NCBI RefSeq assembly: GCF_001730525.1
Contig: NZ_MDFN01000006.1
Coordinates: 1-64,000 of the forward strand
Source of the DNA: Arcticibacter eurypsychrophilus
Lineage (GTDB): Bacteria; Bacteroidota; Bacteroidia; Sphingobacteriales; Sphingobacteriaceae
Direction: 5' to 3'
Length of the DNA: 64,000 nt
Shown piece after piece: positions 54,485 to 64,000 of the stretch (the stretch's first letter is position 1; every line of letters begins with the position of its first letter). The notes under the pieces are model-generated. The model did not search any database and was not told the origin of the DNA. It saw nothing but the letters and a program-made list of their open reading frames with translations. The translations under genes were made by a program, and so were the position numbers.

Positions 54485-57400
54485 TTATACACATGCAACC
54501 TTCGACGCTGTTTCTTTTAGAAAATCTATTAAAATTTGCAAGCTAATTGGTTTGCTGATGTATTCATCCATTCCAGCATTTATACAAGCTTCACGATCTT
54601 CAGGCAAGGCATTAGCGGTCATCGCTATAATGTTGGGTTGAGGTAAAGCACTCGCCCGAATGGCCTTAGTTGCTTCCAGCCCATCCATTTCCGGCATCAA
54701 CATATCCATTAGAATCAGATTATACGCTTTTTCCTGCAACATTTCTAATACTTCTTTCCCGTTATTGGCAATATCAGCTTGATATCCTAATTTAAGCAGT
54801 ATCCGCATCGTGAGCTTCTGATTAATCAAATTATCCTCAGCAATCAAAATACATAATGGATAACTCAGCGCAAAATCATCATTAATTGGTTTTACTTTTG
54901 CAATTACTTCCGAAATTATCTCCTTACTCTGCTTCAGCTCCATTTGTACAAGCTTGAAAAGCTGTTGTAGTTTAACTGGCTTAGTGAGTACAGAGCTAAA
55001 TAGGTGTGGATATTTAGACTTGCTTTCGTCTCCAACTGAACTTAAAAGCATAATTGGGATGGTAGTAATTTTTTCCTTTATCGCTCCCGCCAACTCAATA
55101 CCATCTATATCAGGCATTTGCATGTCCGATATAATTAGATGGAAATTTTTATCTTTTGCTAAAATTTCCAATGCAGATTTTCCTGAAGCGGCCGTTGTTA
55201 CCTCTAATTTCCATAGCTCTAACTGGCTCTTTAGGATAGTCAGGTTAGTAAGATTATCGTCAACAATTAATACGCGTTTTCCTTCCGTCTCTTTACCAAA
55301 ACTGACATACTTCTTTTCCGAACTTTCTGCCGCCTTAGTTTTGATGTTAAAGAAAAAGGTGGTCCCTACGCCTTCCTGACTGTTTAACCCTATTTCGCCA
55401 CCCATTAGCTTTACAAGCCGCTCACTAATTACCAATCCCAATCCAGTACCCCCATATTTTCGGGTCGTAGAAGAATCTACTTGTGAAAAAGCTTTAAATA
55501 ATCGGGATACTTTATCCTCTGCAATGCCTATCCCCGTATCATGTACATCAAACCGAATAGATATTCCATCAATATTTGTACTTTCTAAATCCACTTTCAC
55601 AAATACTTCTCCAGATTTAGTGAACTTCAGTGAATTGCTTATCAGATTAACTAATATCTGGCGAAGTCTTAAACTATCACCAACGATCATGACAGGCAGC
55701 CTATGATCAATCTGATAAACCAGATCAATTCCAATTTTCTCAGCCTTTCCACCAAAAACATCCATTACATTTTCTATGCACTGCCGTAAATCAAAAGGAT
55801 GGAGTTCAAGCTCTAAATTCCCGGACTCTATCTTAGAGAAATCAAGAATATCATTAATAACGCTCAGTAAGGCATCTCCGCTGGTATTGATAATTTTCAC
55901 ATAATCTTCCTGCTCCTGATCTAAATTAGTCTGGGCAAGTAAGGAAGCCATACCAATAACACCATTCATCGGAGTGCGTATTTCGTGACTCATGGTAGCC
56001 AGAAAAACACTCTTAGCCTGATTTGCTTTTATAGCCTCTTCCTTTGCCAGTTCCGCCTCATTACTCTTTTCATGAAGCTCTTCATTCAGTATCTGTAAGT
56101 GTTCTGATTGAGATTGAAGCTCTTCAGCCTGACTTTGTAATTCTTCATTAATAAACTGCAAATTATCCGCTTGATCATTTACAATTTTAGATTGCTCCAC
56201 AACTTCGGCAGTTCGTATAAGTACTTGTTCCTCCAGCACTCTTTTTTGATTTTCTATACTCTTAAATCTAAGTTTTATAGCAAGGTAAATGAACAAGGCA
56301 ATCACAGCCAGAACTATTATTCGAAACCACCAGGTAAGCCAAAAAGGCGGTCTGATGATTACTTTAATGGAAGTTCCTATTTCATTCCATAACCCATCAT
56401 TGTTGCTAGCCCGAACTCTAAATATATAGGTACCTGGATCAAGATTAGTATAGGTAGCCGTATTTACGTGCCCAACACGCATCCAGTCCTTATCAAACCC
56501 TTCCATTTTATAGGCATACTGATTCATTTCAGCAGAGGTATAATTCAGTGCGGCAAACTCAAAAGAAAACACGGATTGATTATGATCTAAAGTAATTTCC
56601 TTGGTCTCGGTAATATCATTAATGAGAGGCGAATTCAGTTGATTTGGAATAACTTGCTTATTGAAAATCTGAAATCCCGTAATATAAACAGGTGGAATAA
56701 AAGGGTTTCCTTTAATACTGTCCGGTTGGAAACTAATCATCCCCTCTAAACTTCCAAAAAACAGTGATCCTTTGTTATTCTTAAAAAAGGCACCTCTCCT
56801 AAACTCATTCTCTTCGTCCTCCTTCGCAGGTTTATAGCTAATGCAGCTTTTTGTTAAGGTATTAAACTTTGCCATTCCATTGTTCGTACTGATCCATAAA
56901 TTCTCTCTGTTATCTTCAAGAATCCCATATAACACATCATTTGGCAACCCTTCTTTTTCTTTAAAACTGGTAAATGATTGATCTTTAGCATTGAAAAGAT
57001 TCAACCCTCCCCCACCTGTTGCTACCCAGATATGTCCTCTTTTATCTTCATAAATACAATTTATAATATCATAACTAATGCTTTTAGGATCTTTTTTATT
57101 ATTCAAGAAGGTTCTCCTTTTCCCTGTTTTACCATTTATAAAAATCAATCCTTTTTGCGTACCCATCCAGCTATTGCCTTTTGAATCAATTCTATAAGCA
57201 AATATTTTATTTAATTCTGCGTCTTTATTGCTTGAATAAATAAACTCCCCTGATGTATTATTGTAATGGAGCAGCCCCCTGGTCGTACCAATCCATAAAT
57301 CATTCTTTTTGTCTTTAAAAATGGTATTTACAGTTGCAGGATATTTACCACCTGCCTCCAGTTCCATAAAGGGATAATGAGTAAATTTCCCGCTCCGCTT

Positions 57401-58684
57401 ATTATAAAAATCAATACCTCCTCTAAAATATCCAAATACCAACGTATCTTCATTAAGCTGGGTTATAGCATAAATTTTATTGCTTGCCGGACTATTCTTA
57501 TTTTTTCTGTCACTTTTTAAAATAGTATAGATACCGGTTTTAGTATTTAGAAAATTAAGATTGTCAGACTCAGTGCCCATCCACAAATCACCATCCGTAT
57601 CTCCATAAATACTTCTGATGGAATTGCTGCTTAAAGAGTTCGGAGAAAGAAGATCCTGTTGATAATACTTAAACTTTTTGGCATTTCTTGAAATGAAGAG
57701 GACACCACCTGAATGAGTTCCAAGCCATATATTATCATGATTATCTTTGTAAATGATTCTTATTGTTTTGTCCTTATTGTTATATGCGTAAGAAGTAAAA
57801 AGGTTAGTTTTCGGATCAAACTTACAAAGCCCTTTGCTGTCCGTACCAATCCATATTTTACCATCCGGACCTACATTTAATGCAATTACATCATCGTGAA
57901 CAAGTGAGTGCGAATTACCTGGTACATTACGAAAGTTTTTAAAGGTTTTAGTCGAAGGATTAAACATGGACAATCCTTCTTCGCGAGTTGCAGCCCATAT
58001 ATTACCTTTTTTGTCCTTGATAATATGTCTTAAAAAATCACCACTCAGTGAATTTTTATTTGTCTTATCATTCTTGTAAGAGATAAATTTATTTGTCTTC
58101 AGATTGAAATTCCCTAAACCACTACCCGCCATTGCAAGCCAAATATCTCCGCTATTTCCTTCAATAATTTGTGAAATCTGGTTAGTGGTAAAATTTTTAA
58201 ATTTCCCACTTTTGTTGAATAAAAAAAGCCCTTCTGTTGTTCCTATCCATAGGTTTCTTTTACTGTCCTGAAACAAATCCCTTACAGTCACCGAATTCCC
58301 AAACTTATCAAAATGGCTAAATGATGCTGTTTTACGATTATATCGATCCAGTCCTTTATTCGTACCAATCCACAAATCACCTGCATTATCTTCAAAAAGA
58401 GTATTGACGTAATTGTCATTGATCGTATACTCATCTGTTGGGTCGTTTTTAAAAACAACCATCTTATACCCGTCGTAACGATTAAGACCGTCTCTTGTGC
58501 CAAACCACATAAAACCTTCGCTATCTCTCAAAATACATTGAACTGTACTTTGAGATAACCCATTTTTAGTCGTAATTCTTTTGAATTCTAACTTTTCAGT
58601 TTGGCTTAAGGCTGGTTTAGGAAAAAGGTTTATTAATAGGATCAAATAAAAGACAAAGCCTTTTATATCTTTAATCACACTCAT
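54485..58684 (-). CDS. Hybrid two-component sensor kinase with propeller
   Basis: A 1399-residue one-protein signalling system. Order: signal/TM start ([19 protein letters not shown]), periplasmic seven-plus-seven-blade Reg_prop propeller (repeats such as [36 protein letters not shown], residues about 30-730), Y_Y_Y domain ([20 protein letters not shown]), one TM ([19 protein letters not shown]), coiled coil, HisKA (His900 in [11 protein letters not shown]), HATPase ([42 protein letters not shown]) and two receivers (phospho-acceptor Asp1187 and Asp1327). Unlike classical hybrid systems of Bacteroides it has no C-terminal AraC domain. Its regulated partner is not evident nearby; the ligand is unknown. 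Confidence 0.95.
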   Translation of the reverse strand: MSVIKDIKGFVFYLILLINLFPKPALSQTEKLEFKRITTKNGLSQSTVQCILRDSEGFMWFGTRDGLNRYDGYKMVVFKNDPTDEYTINDNYVNTLFEDNAGDLWIGTNKGLDRYNRKTASFSHFDKFGNSVTVRDLFQDSKRNLWIGTTEGLFLFNKSGKFKNFTTNQISQIIEGNSGDIWLAMAGSGLGNFNLKTNKFISYKNDKTNKNSLSGDFLRHIIKDKKGNIWAATREEGLSMFNPSTKTFKNFRNVPGNSHSLVHDDVIALNVGPDGKIWIGTDSKGLCKFDPKTNLFTSYAYNNKDKTIRIIYKDNHDNIWLGTHSGGVLFISRNAKKFKYYQQDLLSPNSLSSNSIRSIYGDTDGDLWMGTESDNLNFLNTKTGIYTILKSDRKNKNSPASNKIYAITQLNEDTLVFGYFRGGIDFYNKRSGKFTHYPFMELEAGGKYPATVNTIFKDKKNDLWIGTTRGLLHYNNTSGEFIYSSNKDAELNKIFAYRIDSKGNSWMGTQKGLIFINGKTGKRRTFLNNKKDPKSISYDIINCIYEDKRGHIWVATGGGGLNLFNAKDQSFTSFKEKEGLPNDVLYGILEDNRENLWISTNNGMAKFNTLTKSCISYKPAKEDEENEFRRGAFFKNNKGSLFFGSLEGMISFQPDSIKGNPFIPPVYITGFQIFNKQVIPNQLNSPLINDITETKEITLDHNQSVFSFEFAALNYTSAEMNQYAYKMEGFDKDWMRVGHVNTATYTNLDPGTYIFRVRASNNDGLWNEIGTSIKVIIRPPFWLTWWFRIIVLAVIALFIYLAIKLRFKSIENQKRVLEEQVLIRTAEVVEQSKIVNDQADNLQFINEELQSQAEELQSQSEHLQILNEELHEKSNEAELAKEEAIKANQAKSVFLATMSHEIRTPMNGVIGMASLLAQTNLDQEQEDYVKIINTSGDALLSVINDILDFSKIESGNLELELHPFDLRQCIENVMDVFGGKAEKIGIDLVYQIDHRLPVMIVGDSLRLRQILVNLISNSLKFTKSGEVFVKVDLESTNIDGISIRFDVHDTGIGIAEDKVSRLFKAFSQVDSSTTRKYGGTGLGLVISERLVKLMGGEIGLNSQEGVGTTFFFNIKTKAAESSEKKYVSFGKETEGKRVLIVDDNLTNLTILKSQLELWKLEVTTAASGKSALEILAKDKNFHLIISDMQMPDIDGIELAGAIKEKITTIPIMLLSSVGDESKSKYPHLFSSVLTKPVKLQQLFKLVQMELKQSKEIISEVIAKVKPINDDFALSYPLCILIAEDNLINQKLTMRILLKLGYQADIANNGKEVLEMLQEKAYNLILMDMLMPEMDGLEATKAIRASALPQPNIIAMTANALPEDREACINAGMDEYISKPISLQILIDFLKETASKVACV

Positions 58685-58914
58685 ACCGTATAATAATCCT
58701 TCTAAATTAATGAGAAAATATGGCATTCCAATTAAGTTTAAAAAAGGTCTTGAAAAAAGAAATATCAATTAATTATTAAGAAACACAAAAAGGAATATGG
58801 TACAAGCAGAGGAAAACTTATATTAGATTTTTATGGCGCAAATCAATGCCTTAAATAAACGAGTCAAAGTTTGATTTATCTCATGGAAAACAAAAATATA
58901 AAAATGATAAATAT

Positions 58915-60348
58915 ATGAAAGAAGAGAATATATCAGTCTTTGATATGTTTAAAATAGGCGTTGGTCCCTCTAGCTCGCATACACTGGGTCCATGGAAAGC
59001 CGGACATATGTTTATAACAAAGCTGGAATCGGCATTTGTATTGGATAAAGTAAAGTCATTTAGGGTTCATTTATATGGATCACTTGCTAAAACCGGCCTT
59101 GGACATGGAACTGATATTGCAGTAATGCTAGGCCTTTGCGGTTATGACGCAGAGACGATTAACACCGATCAGATTCCTATACTGATCGAAGAAATCAGAA
59201 AAAAACAGTTGCTGCTTATAAATGGCAAACATGTAATTGCATTTTCTGCAGAAAATATTGTTTTTCTATATCGGGAGTCCTTACCATTTCATCCTAACGC
59301 TTTAACGTTTATTGCCGATCTTGGAGATGAAGGAGAATTTATAGAAACATACTATTCTATTGGAGGAGGTTTTATAATCAATGAAACCCAAAGAAATAGC
59401 GATCAAACTTTAAAGAAATCTCTAAAGTTACCCTATCCTATAAACTACGCATCAGATCTTTTGACACATTGTGAACATACCTCAATGTCTATTTCTGCAC
59501 TGGTTTTTGAAAATGAAAGATTATGGAAAAATGATTATGCTATCCGAAAGGATCTTCTACATATTTATAAGGTCATGCAGGAATGTATATTCAGAGGCTG
59601 CCATACCAATGGTGTATTACCAGGGGGGTTACATGTTCAGCGGAGAGCTGCCCGGATGAATAATGAACTGCTAAAAGGTGAACCCTTCTCAGATTACCCG
59701 GAATGGCTTAACGCGATTCAAAAGTCCGGACAAGGCTTTAATTATACGCTCGATTGGGTAAGTTGTTTTGCGTTGGCAGTGAATGAAGTAAATGCCTCAT
59801 TCGGGCGCGTAGTTACAGCACCTACAAATGGTGCAGCTGGAGTAATACCCGCTGTCCTTCAGTATTATATTACATTTTGCGAGGGTCATACTGAAGATAA
59901 AATCATAAACTTTCTTCTTACCGCAGCAGAGATTGGCAGTATTTTCAAAAAGGGCGCCACTATTTCAGCAGCTATGGGAGGATGTCAGGCAGAAATTGGC
60001 GTCTCCTCCGCAATGGCTGCCGCCGGCTTAACTGAAGTACTTGGCGGCACCCCTAAACAATGTTTAATGGCAGCAGAGATTGCCATGGAACACCATTTAG
60101 GTTTAACTTGTGACCCTATAGCTGGCCTGGTTCAAATCCCGTGTATCGAAAGAAACGCAATGGGTGCCATAAAAGCAATAACCGCTTCTCAACTTGCATT
60201 AAGGAGCGACCCTCAACTCGCTATAGTTTCTTTAGATCATGTAGTCAAAACAATGTGGGAGACTGCAATTGATATGAACTCCAAATACAAAGAAACCTCT
60301 GAAGGGGGATTAGCTTTAAACATTCCAATAAGCTTAAGCGAATGTTAG
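58915..60348 (+). CDS. sdaA: L-serine dehydratase, single-chain iron-sulfur type
   Basis: A 477-residue enzyme that deaminates L-serine to pyruvate and ammonia. Its N-terminal beta domain starts [20 protein letters not shown], followed by [20 protein letters not shown], and the alpha domain holds [16 protein letters not shown] and [21 protein letters not shown]. Iron-sulfur cysteines are in [39 protein letters not shown]. Both subunit domains are fused in one chain as in E. coli SdaA. The start after MENKN is at the ATG of MKEENIS. It is monocistronic, divergent from the sensor kinase. Confidence 0.96.
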   Translation: MKEENISVFDMFKIGVGPSSSHTLGPWKAGHMFITKLESAFVLDKVKSFRVHLYGSLAKTGLGHGTDIAVMLGLCGYDAETINTDQIPILIEEIRKKQLLLINGKHVIAFSAENIVFLYRESLPFHPNALTFIADLGDEGEFIETYYSIGGGFIINETQRNSDQTLKKSLKLPYPINYASDLLTHCEHTSMSISALVFENERLWKNDYAIRKDLLHIYKVMQECIFRGCHTNGVLPGGLHVQRRAARMNNELLKGEPFSDYPEWLNAIQKSGQGFNYTLDWVSCFALAVNEVNASFGRVVTAPTNGAAGVIPAVLQYYITFCEGHTEDKIINFLLTAAEIGSIFKKGATISAAMGGCQAEIGVSSAMAAAGLTEVLGGTPKQCLMAAEIAMEHHLGLTCDPIAGLVQIPCIERNAMGAIKAITASQLALRSDPQLAIVSLDHVVKTMWETAIDMNSKYKETSEGGLALNIPISLSEC

Positions 60349-60436
60349 CTACTCATGATTACCAAAAGCATAAACAAAATAACCCGCCTCAATTAAAAAT
60401 ACGGAGACGAGTTACCGAAAAGCAATAAAACCTTAA

Positions 60437-60643
60437 TTAATTAAACAGATACCTGATTCCAAGTTGTCCTTGCCAGCAAGAAATTTGATTGAAATCGCTC
60501 TTATTTAAATTAACAAAAGGTATCGCATTGATAGCATCCTAACATCCAGCCCCATGTATCTCAGCTGATGAGCCATTATTAAATCCACTAAAGGAATCAA
60601 AAGGCACCGTATATTTAGACTGGTATAGCAACCTATCCACTGA
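60437..60643 (-). pseudogene. Outer-membrane protein C-terminal remnant
   Basis: An open frame without a start reads SVDRLLYQSKYTVPFDSFSG, FNNGSSAEIHGAGC, a TAG stop, then DAINAIPFVNLNKSDFN and QLGIRYLFN at the end. The final aromatic strand with Phe as penultimate residue is typical of outer-membrane beta-barrel proteins, and the sequence reads like the last two or three strands. The rest of the gene is absent, so it is a remnant. The family is not certain. Confidence 0.45.
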
Positions 60644-60691
60644 TTATAGAAACGCTGCGCTCATCTATACCAAATAAGCTTTAAAATAAAT

Positions 60692-60736
60692 AATCCTCAA
60701 AGTAGAACTTTACAAAAAGTCATTACTTTGAGGATT
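60692..60736. terminator. Hairpin terminator
   Basis: AATCCTCAAAGTA and TACTTTGAGGATT form a 13-bp stem. The core AATCCTCAAA is shared with the pgi terminator. It separates the sdaA side from the small lipoprotein gene. Confidence 0.75.
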
Positions 60737-60797
60737 TATGCGTTATAAGAGCCTTTATTATCCTGAAGGCACTCTTACACAAATAAGCCTTAGCTCC

Positions 60798-61064
60798 TTA
60801 TTTCGCAGGTGTTAAAGGAGTAGCAGGTGCATTAACTGCTTGAGGTTTGTAAATTGCACCAGTAGCGAAATCAACTATCGTAGCCGGTAAGAAAATAATA
60901 ATATCAGCGATCAATGCTCCTGCCCTAATAGGCCTTGAAGGTTCTCCAGCCGCAGGTTTAGTTTTTTGATATTGATTAACAGGTCCACCAAAAATAGTGG
61001 CACATGAACTCATTGAGCTGATTAGCAATACAGCTACCAGCAAATTTGATAAAGTTTTTTTCAT
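60798..61064 (-). CDS. Small YceK-like lipoprotein
   Basis: An 88-residue lipoprotein: MKKTLSNLLVAVLLISSMSSC, lipobox SSC followed by ATIFGGPVNQYQKTKPAAGE and a hydrophobic block GALIADIIIFLPATIVDFATG, then IYKPQAVNAPA. The CATIFGG start and the IADIIIFLP hydrophobic segment are reminiscent of YceK/DUF1375-type envelope lipoproteins, though short. Function unknown. The start was moved to MKKTLSN, nine codons after the first ATG, to place the signal peptide at the N-terminus. Confidence 0.7.
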   Translation of the reverse strand: MKKTLSNLLVAVLLISSMSSCATIFGGPVNQYQKTKPAAGEPSRPIRAGALIADIIIFLPATIVDFATGAIYKPQAVNAPATPLTPAK

Positions 61065-61269
61065 AATTGATAATTGAAGTAGTAAAGGCACAACAGACCA
61101 GTTTTTTGCTGTTGCCTTTCCTTCAATACGCGGTGAAAGTAGTACTTTATTTGGAATAAAGAAAATTCAATTATTTCAAAAACCGCCTTAAACTACATTT
61201 ACTTAATTGCCTGTTTAAACATATTAATTAATTGGCTAACAAGACATTTAAGTTTCTATTAAAAGCAGC

Positions 61270-63810
61270 CTATTCTTTTTTAGCCAAATTCATTATCTCC
61301 ATATTATCATAAGAAGCCAATGCGTCGTATGACCTCAAACCTATAGTCCCTTTACTAAACTCGTTATCGTTTATTTTCAATACCGGCTCCTGTTCATCAT
61401 CCAGAAAAACACAGATATCAGGTCCCTTCGCTTCCACCTTTAGCTTGTACTTCTTTTCAGGTTCCACTTTAAGTGATGACGAAGCAAGCAAGACATACTT
61501 TTGTTCCGATGACTTACCAATTTCAATCCTGTTTAGAGCAGGATTAATGCCAACGTAGTAACCATTGTATAAATCAGGACCTATTGCCGGCTTTGATACA
61601 CGAAACACAATCCCAGCATTCCCCTGCTTTCCAGGAGTCATATCAATTTCAAAAACAAAGTCAGCCAGGCTTACAGCACTATTGATCACCTTAGAGCCAT
61701 GAATCCCTGCCCCCCATGAACCCTTGTTAGAGGCTGCATGCAAGGCACCATCTTGAGTAAACCATCCCCCGCCATACCAAACCCAACCTTCCATATTATT
61801 GGCATCAAAGTTTTCAGTAAAGGATTTCTGAACTACAACAGGTCCATTAATTTGAGGAAAATTAGAAATCCTTATATTTTCAGATCCAAATGGAGTCAGC
61901 GTAACTTCTTCTATTGGTTCAGTTGAAGTCAACGGTCCATAAGGCACATCAAAAGCAGAAATGCCATTATAAGACATGGTCCAGTCCTTAAGCTTTTGCG
62001 CTTTTACCTTTATCTTAACAGGAGTACTTTTTTGCACAAAAGGATTTTCAGGCATTACGCCCTTCTCTACTATAAAAGATTTTTGTACGTTCTTCTTATC
62101 GAAAATCAAACCATAGTTCCAATCGTTCACAGGGAAAACTTCATAATCATGAAAACCCTTTACCGGATGATCTTTTATGGACACATATTTTGCATCCATT
62201 TGCAGAGCATATACAAGAGGACCACGCTCAATACTCACTGAATTATGCACCTGTGGCGATACTTTTATTTCCATGGGAAAGTTTAAGATCAACTCATCTT
62301 TATCATTCCAACGCCGGTTAATCAAAACAATCCGGTTAGATGCCAACCCTTTTTGTGCTTTCCCATTAATGCGGATAGATGGTGTTTTGCACCATGCAGG
62401 AATCCGTAGACGCAACGGAAACTCTGCAGACTTCTCTAATGAAATCTTTAATTTAATCTGTTCATTAAACGGATAGTCCGTTTCTTCCACGATTTTTATA
62501 GGAACCTGATCTGCAACTACTGCATTTACTTCAACAGGGGCATACGCAATAATAGCCAAACCCTTATCGGGAGTTGCCGCCCAGCTATTTTTTACAAAAT
62601 AAGGCCAGCCCATGTGCATGTTGTACCTGCAGCAGCCCATACCCGAATAAGGACTCAATAATAATCCTTCGGGATAATCTTCATCAAACCCATTGTGCCC
62701 ATACTTGCATTGAATCTGGTTAGGCAGCGTATAATACAAATGCTCCTTCAGATCTCTGCTAAACTGAGCAGGCAAAGTATTAAAAGCAATCTTTTCCAGC
62801 CGATCCCCTATGGAAGGATCTTCAATTATTCGGGCGGCAGTTTCCAAACTTTGCATCCATTCTACAACCGTACACGTTTCCACCCCTTGAATCTCACTTT
62901 TACCCGCCAGGAATTCTGTACCCGATGCGATACCTGAAGACTGACCATGCTCCTTAATTAAATGATCTATTCCTTTTTGAAAGGCCTCTTTGTAAGATTT
63001 ATCACCGCTGCGCTGATAGTATATCGCAGGAAACTTCAATGCCTGACCCACACTTACCGCATGCTTAGTATGAAAATCATCACCAAAATGGTAAAATAAA
63101 TTATTCGTATAAATATCTTTCCAGGGATAAGCCTGATCCTTCAGCAAGTCTGCCAGTTTCAACAAATATGCATCACCCGTTTTATTATAGAGCCATAGCA
63201 CAATTTCAATGTTATCGCCAGTTCTTGATTTACTCCATTCTTTCAAAGGATCCAATGGAAGATTTTCAAGCTGATACTTAAAATATTTACTAAAAAAGGG
63301 AATCACCCGCTTGTCACCTGTAGCCTCATAATAGTTTTTTACCGCATACAACATCGGCATCCTTGGCCACCAGTCCTTCATCTTCGAAGGACCAATCAAA
63401 CCATTAGCCTGCTGATTTTCCAGTGTCCATGTTATCCACTTCTCAGCCTTTAATTTTAAACTGGCATCATCCAATGTATAAGCCAGTGCGACAAGGCCTT
63501 TAACGTAATAAGGAACCCTTTCCCAACTATTCCCTGTACCGCCAAGCCAATCCGAATTCGCTCCTAAGTTATCCGCTTCCTGATATAATTCCTCAGCATG
63601 ACCTGTAAATCCGGCCGCTTGCAACTCAAGCTGTTTTAGCAACCATCCCTTTGCTTTGATACTTCCTAAAGGAAGTTCAGCATAGGTACTACTGACCAAA
63701 GGCTGCCGGGAAAAAACATAATCATAGATAGGGGAAGTTTGAGCGCATAACTTACCCGCCGAATTACATATTAATGGCAACAAAATGGCTATTTTTAATA
63801 TCTTTCTCAT
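61270..63810 (-). CDS. GH127-like beta-L-arabinofuranosidase with LamG-like domain
   Basis: An 846-residue exported enzyme (signal peptide ends LCAQ). Residues about 40-400 are the alpha/alpha-barrel of GH127/DUF1680 type: WLGGTGNSWERVPYYVKGLV, GTEFLAGKSEIQGVETC, MGCCRYNMHMGWP. The catalytic Cys and zinc site would use Glu311, Cys313, Cys393 and Cys394, with Glu299 as the extra ligand, matching the Glu/Cys pattern of the family. Residues about 420-610 are beta-sandwich domains and the last about 200 a concanavalin-like domain (FDANNMEGWVWYGGGWFT, GNAGIVFRVSKP). Substrate may be an arabinose-containing glycan. Next to another CAZyme fragment. Confidence 0.8.
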   Translation of the reverse strand: MRKILKIAILLPLICNSAGKLCAQTSPIYDYVFSRQPLVSSTYAELPLGSIKAKGWLLKQLELQAAGFTGHAEELYQEADNLGANSDWLGGTGNSWERVPYYVKGLVALAYTLDDASLKLKAEKWITWTLENQQANGLIGPSKMKDWWPRMPMLYAVKNYYEATGDKRVIPFFSKYFKYQLENLPLDPLKEWSKSRTGDNIEIVLWLYNKTGDAYLLKLADLLKDQAYPWKDIYTNNLFYHFGDDFHTKHAVSVGQALKFPAIYYQRSGDKSYKEAFQKGIDHLIKEHGQSSGIASGTEFLAGKSEIQGVETCTVVEWMQSLETAARIIEDPSIGDRLEKIAFNTLPAQFSRDLKEHLYYTLPNQIQCKYGHNGFDEDYPEGLLLSPYSGMGCCRYNMHMGWPYFVKNSWAATPDKGLAIIAYAPVEVNAVVADQVPIKIVEETDYPFNEQIKLKISLEKSAEFPLRLRIPAWCKTPSIRINGKAQKGLASNRIVLINRRWNDKDELILNFPMEIKVSPQVHNSVSIERGPLVYALQMDAKYVSIKDHPVKGFHDYEVFPVNDWNYGLIFDKKNVQKSFIVEKGVMPENPFVQKSTPVKIKVKAQKLKDWTMSYNGISAFDVPYGPLTSTEPIEEVTLTPFGSENIRISNFPQINGPVVVQKSFTENFDANNMEGWVWYGGGWFTQDGALHAASNKGSWGAGIHGSKVINSAVSLADFVFEIDMTPGKQGNAGIVFRVSKPAIGPDLYNGYYVGINPALNRIEIGKSSEQKYVLLASSSLKVEPEKKYKLKVEAKGPDICVFLDDEQEPVLKINDNEFSKGTIGLRSYDALASYDNMEIMNLAKKE

Positions 63811-63856
63811 GAAGCTATGCGTTTAAATCCTACGTTATTATGCCTTAAATTCAATC

Positions 63857-64000
63857 TTATTTGTTAATTAGAACTGAAATCCCGGCATCAATGTACTGTC
63901 CGCCGCCATCCTGATGACAATGAATAGCAATACTATTTTTAGCACCCGAAACCAGGGCTTTTTTAGCAGCTTCCTCTATTGCAACCATGGTATATCCCGA
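63857..64000 (-). CDS. C-terminus of probable carbohydrate-active enzyme, partial
   Basis: The last 47 codons of a gene that continues beyond the right edge. It ends KKALVSGAKNSIAIHCHQDG, then GGQYIDAGISVLINK. The phrase AIHCHQDGGGQYIDAG is common at the end of glycoside hydrolases of the beta-sandwich or GH127-linked type in Bacteroidota. It lies 46 bp upstream of the GH127-like gene on the same strand, so they are probably co-transcribed. Family cannot be assigned from this piece. Confidence 0.55.
   Translation of the reverse strand, partial: SGYTMVAIEEAAKKALVSGAKNSIAIHCHQDGGGQYIDAGISVLINK

Overview
The window looks like a chromosomal segment of a Bacteroidota bacterium, most likely family Sphingobacteriaceae (Pedobacter/Mucilaginibacter type). 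Supporting signs are: three SusC/SusD-style features (two full SusC/SusD pairs and an outer-membrane protein remnant), an ECF sigma/FecR pair, DUF4369-thioredoxin and PepSY-TM proteins, a Bacteroidota-length SecA (1103 aa), promoters matching the TAnnTTTG -7 element rather than -35/-10 boxes, and an AT-rich sequence with little Shine-Dalgarno signal. No rRNA, tRNA or CRISPR array was seen.

Layout. 1-8.0 kb is an accessory, partly decaying region: a DUF1905 gene, a truncated DUF2461 gene, two paralogous AraC regulators (one in an operon with an SDR, the other beside a deleted NmrA-like pseudogene), a Bcr/CflA-type exporter, DUF427, a lipoprotein and a RES-Xre toxin-antitoxin pair. 8.2-18.7 kb (minus strand) is a compact carbohydrate utilisation locus: LacI regulator, SusC, SusD, sugar porter, GH32-like hydrolase, ROK kinase and a thioredoxin-like protein. 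Two copies of the same palindrome lie before susC and before lacI. 18.8-24.7 kb is a low-density zone with an IS3-family element, a DUF1016 nuclease pseudogene, a small membrane protein, a lipoprotein, about 1 kb of AT-rich non-coding DNA, a predicted three-way-junction RNA structure and an orphan gene.

25.0-41.6 kb is housekeeping: a methyltransferase, a SirB1/transglutaminase-like protein, prfB with its programmed +1 frameshift, pgi, a minus-strand run secA - M20 amidohydrolase - secreted protein - dnaG - yraN - glutamine cyclotransferase, then purD and a TlpA-like thioredoxin. 41.9-54.5 kb is a second SusC/SusD locus, controlled by ECF sigma/FecR, whose accessory genes are not glycosidases but a phospholipase-D-like lipoprotein, a Tat-exported metallophosphoesterase and a DUF5689 lipoprotein, followed by an acetyltransferase pseudogene and a PepSY-TM protein. 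54.5-64.0 kb holds a 1.4 kb-residue hybrid sensor kinase, L-serine dehydratase, an outer-membrane protein remnant, a small lipoprotein, a large GH127-like enzyme and the 3' end of another probable carbohydrate enzyme that runs off the right edge.

Most noteworthy: the phosphoesterase-type SusC/SusD locus, the structured RNA candidate beside the orphan gene, the LacI operator pair, and four genes whose -7 promoter element ends 4-6 nt before the start codon, implying leaderless mRNAs.
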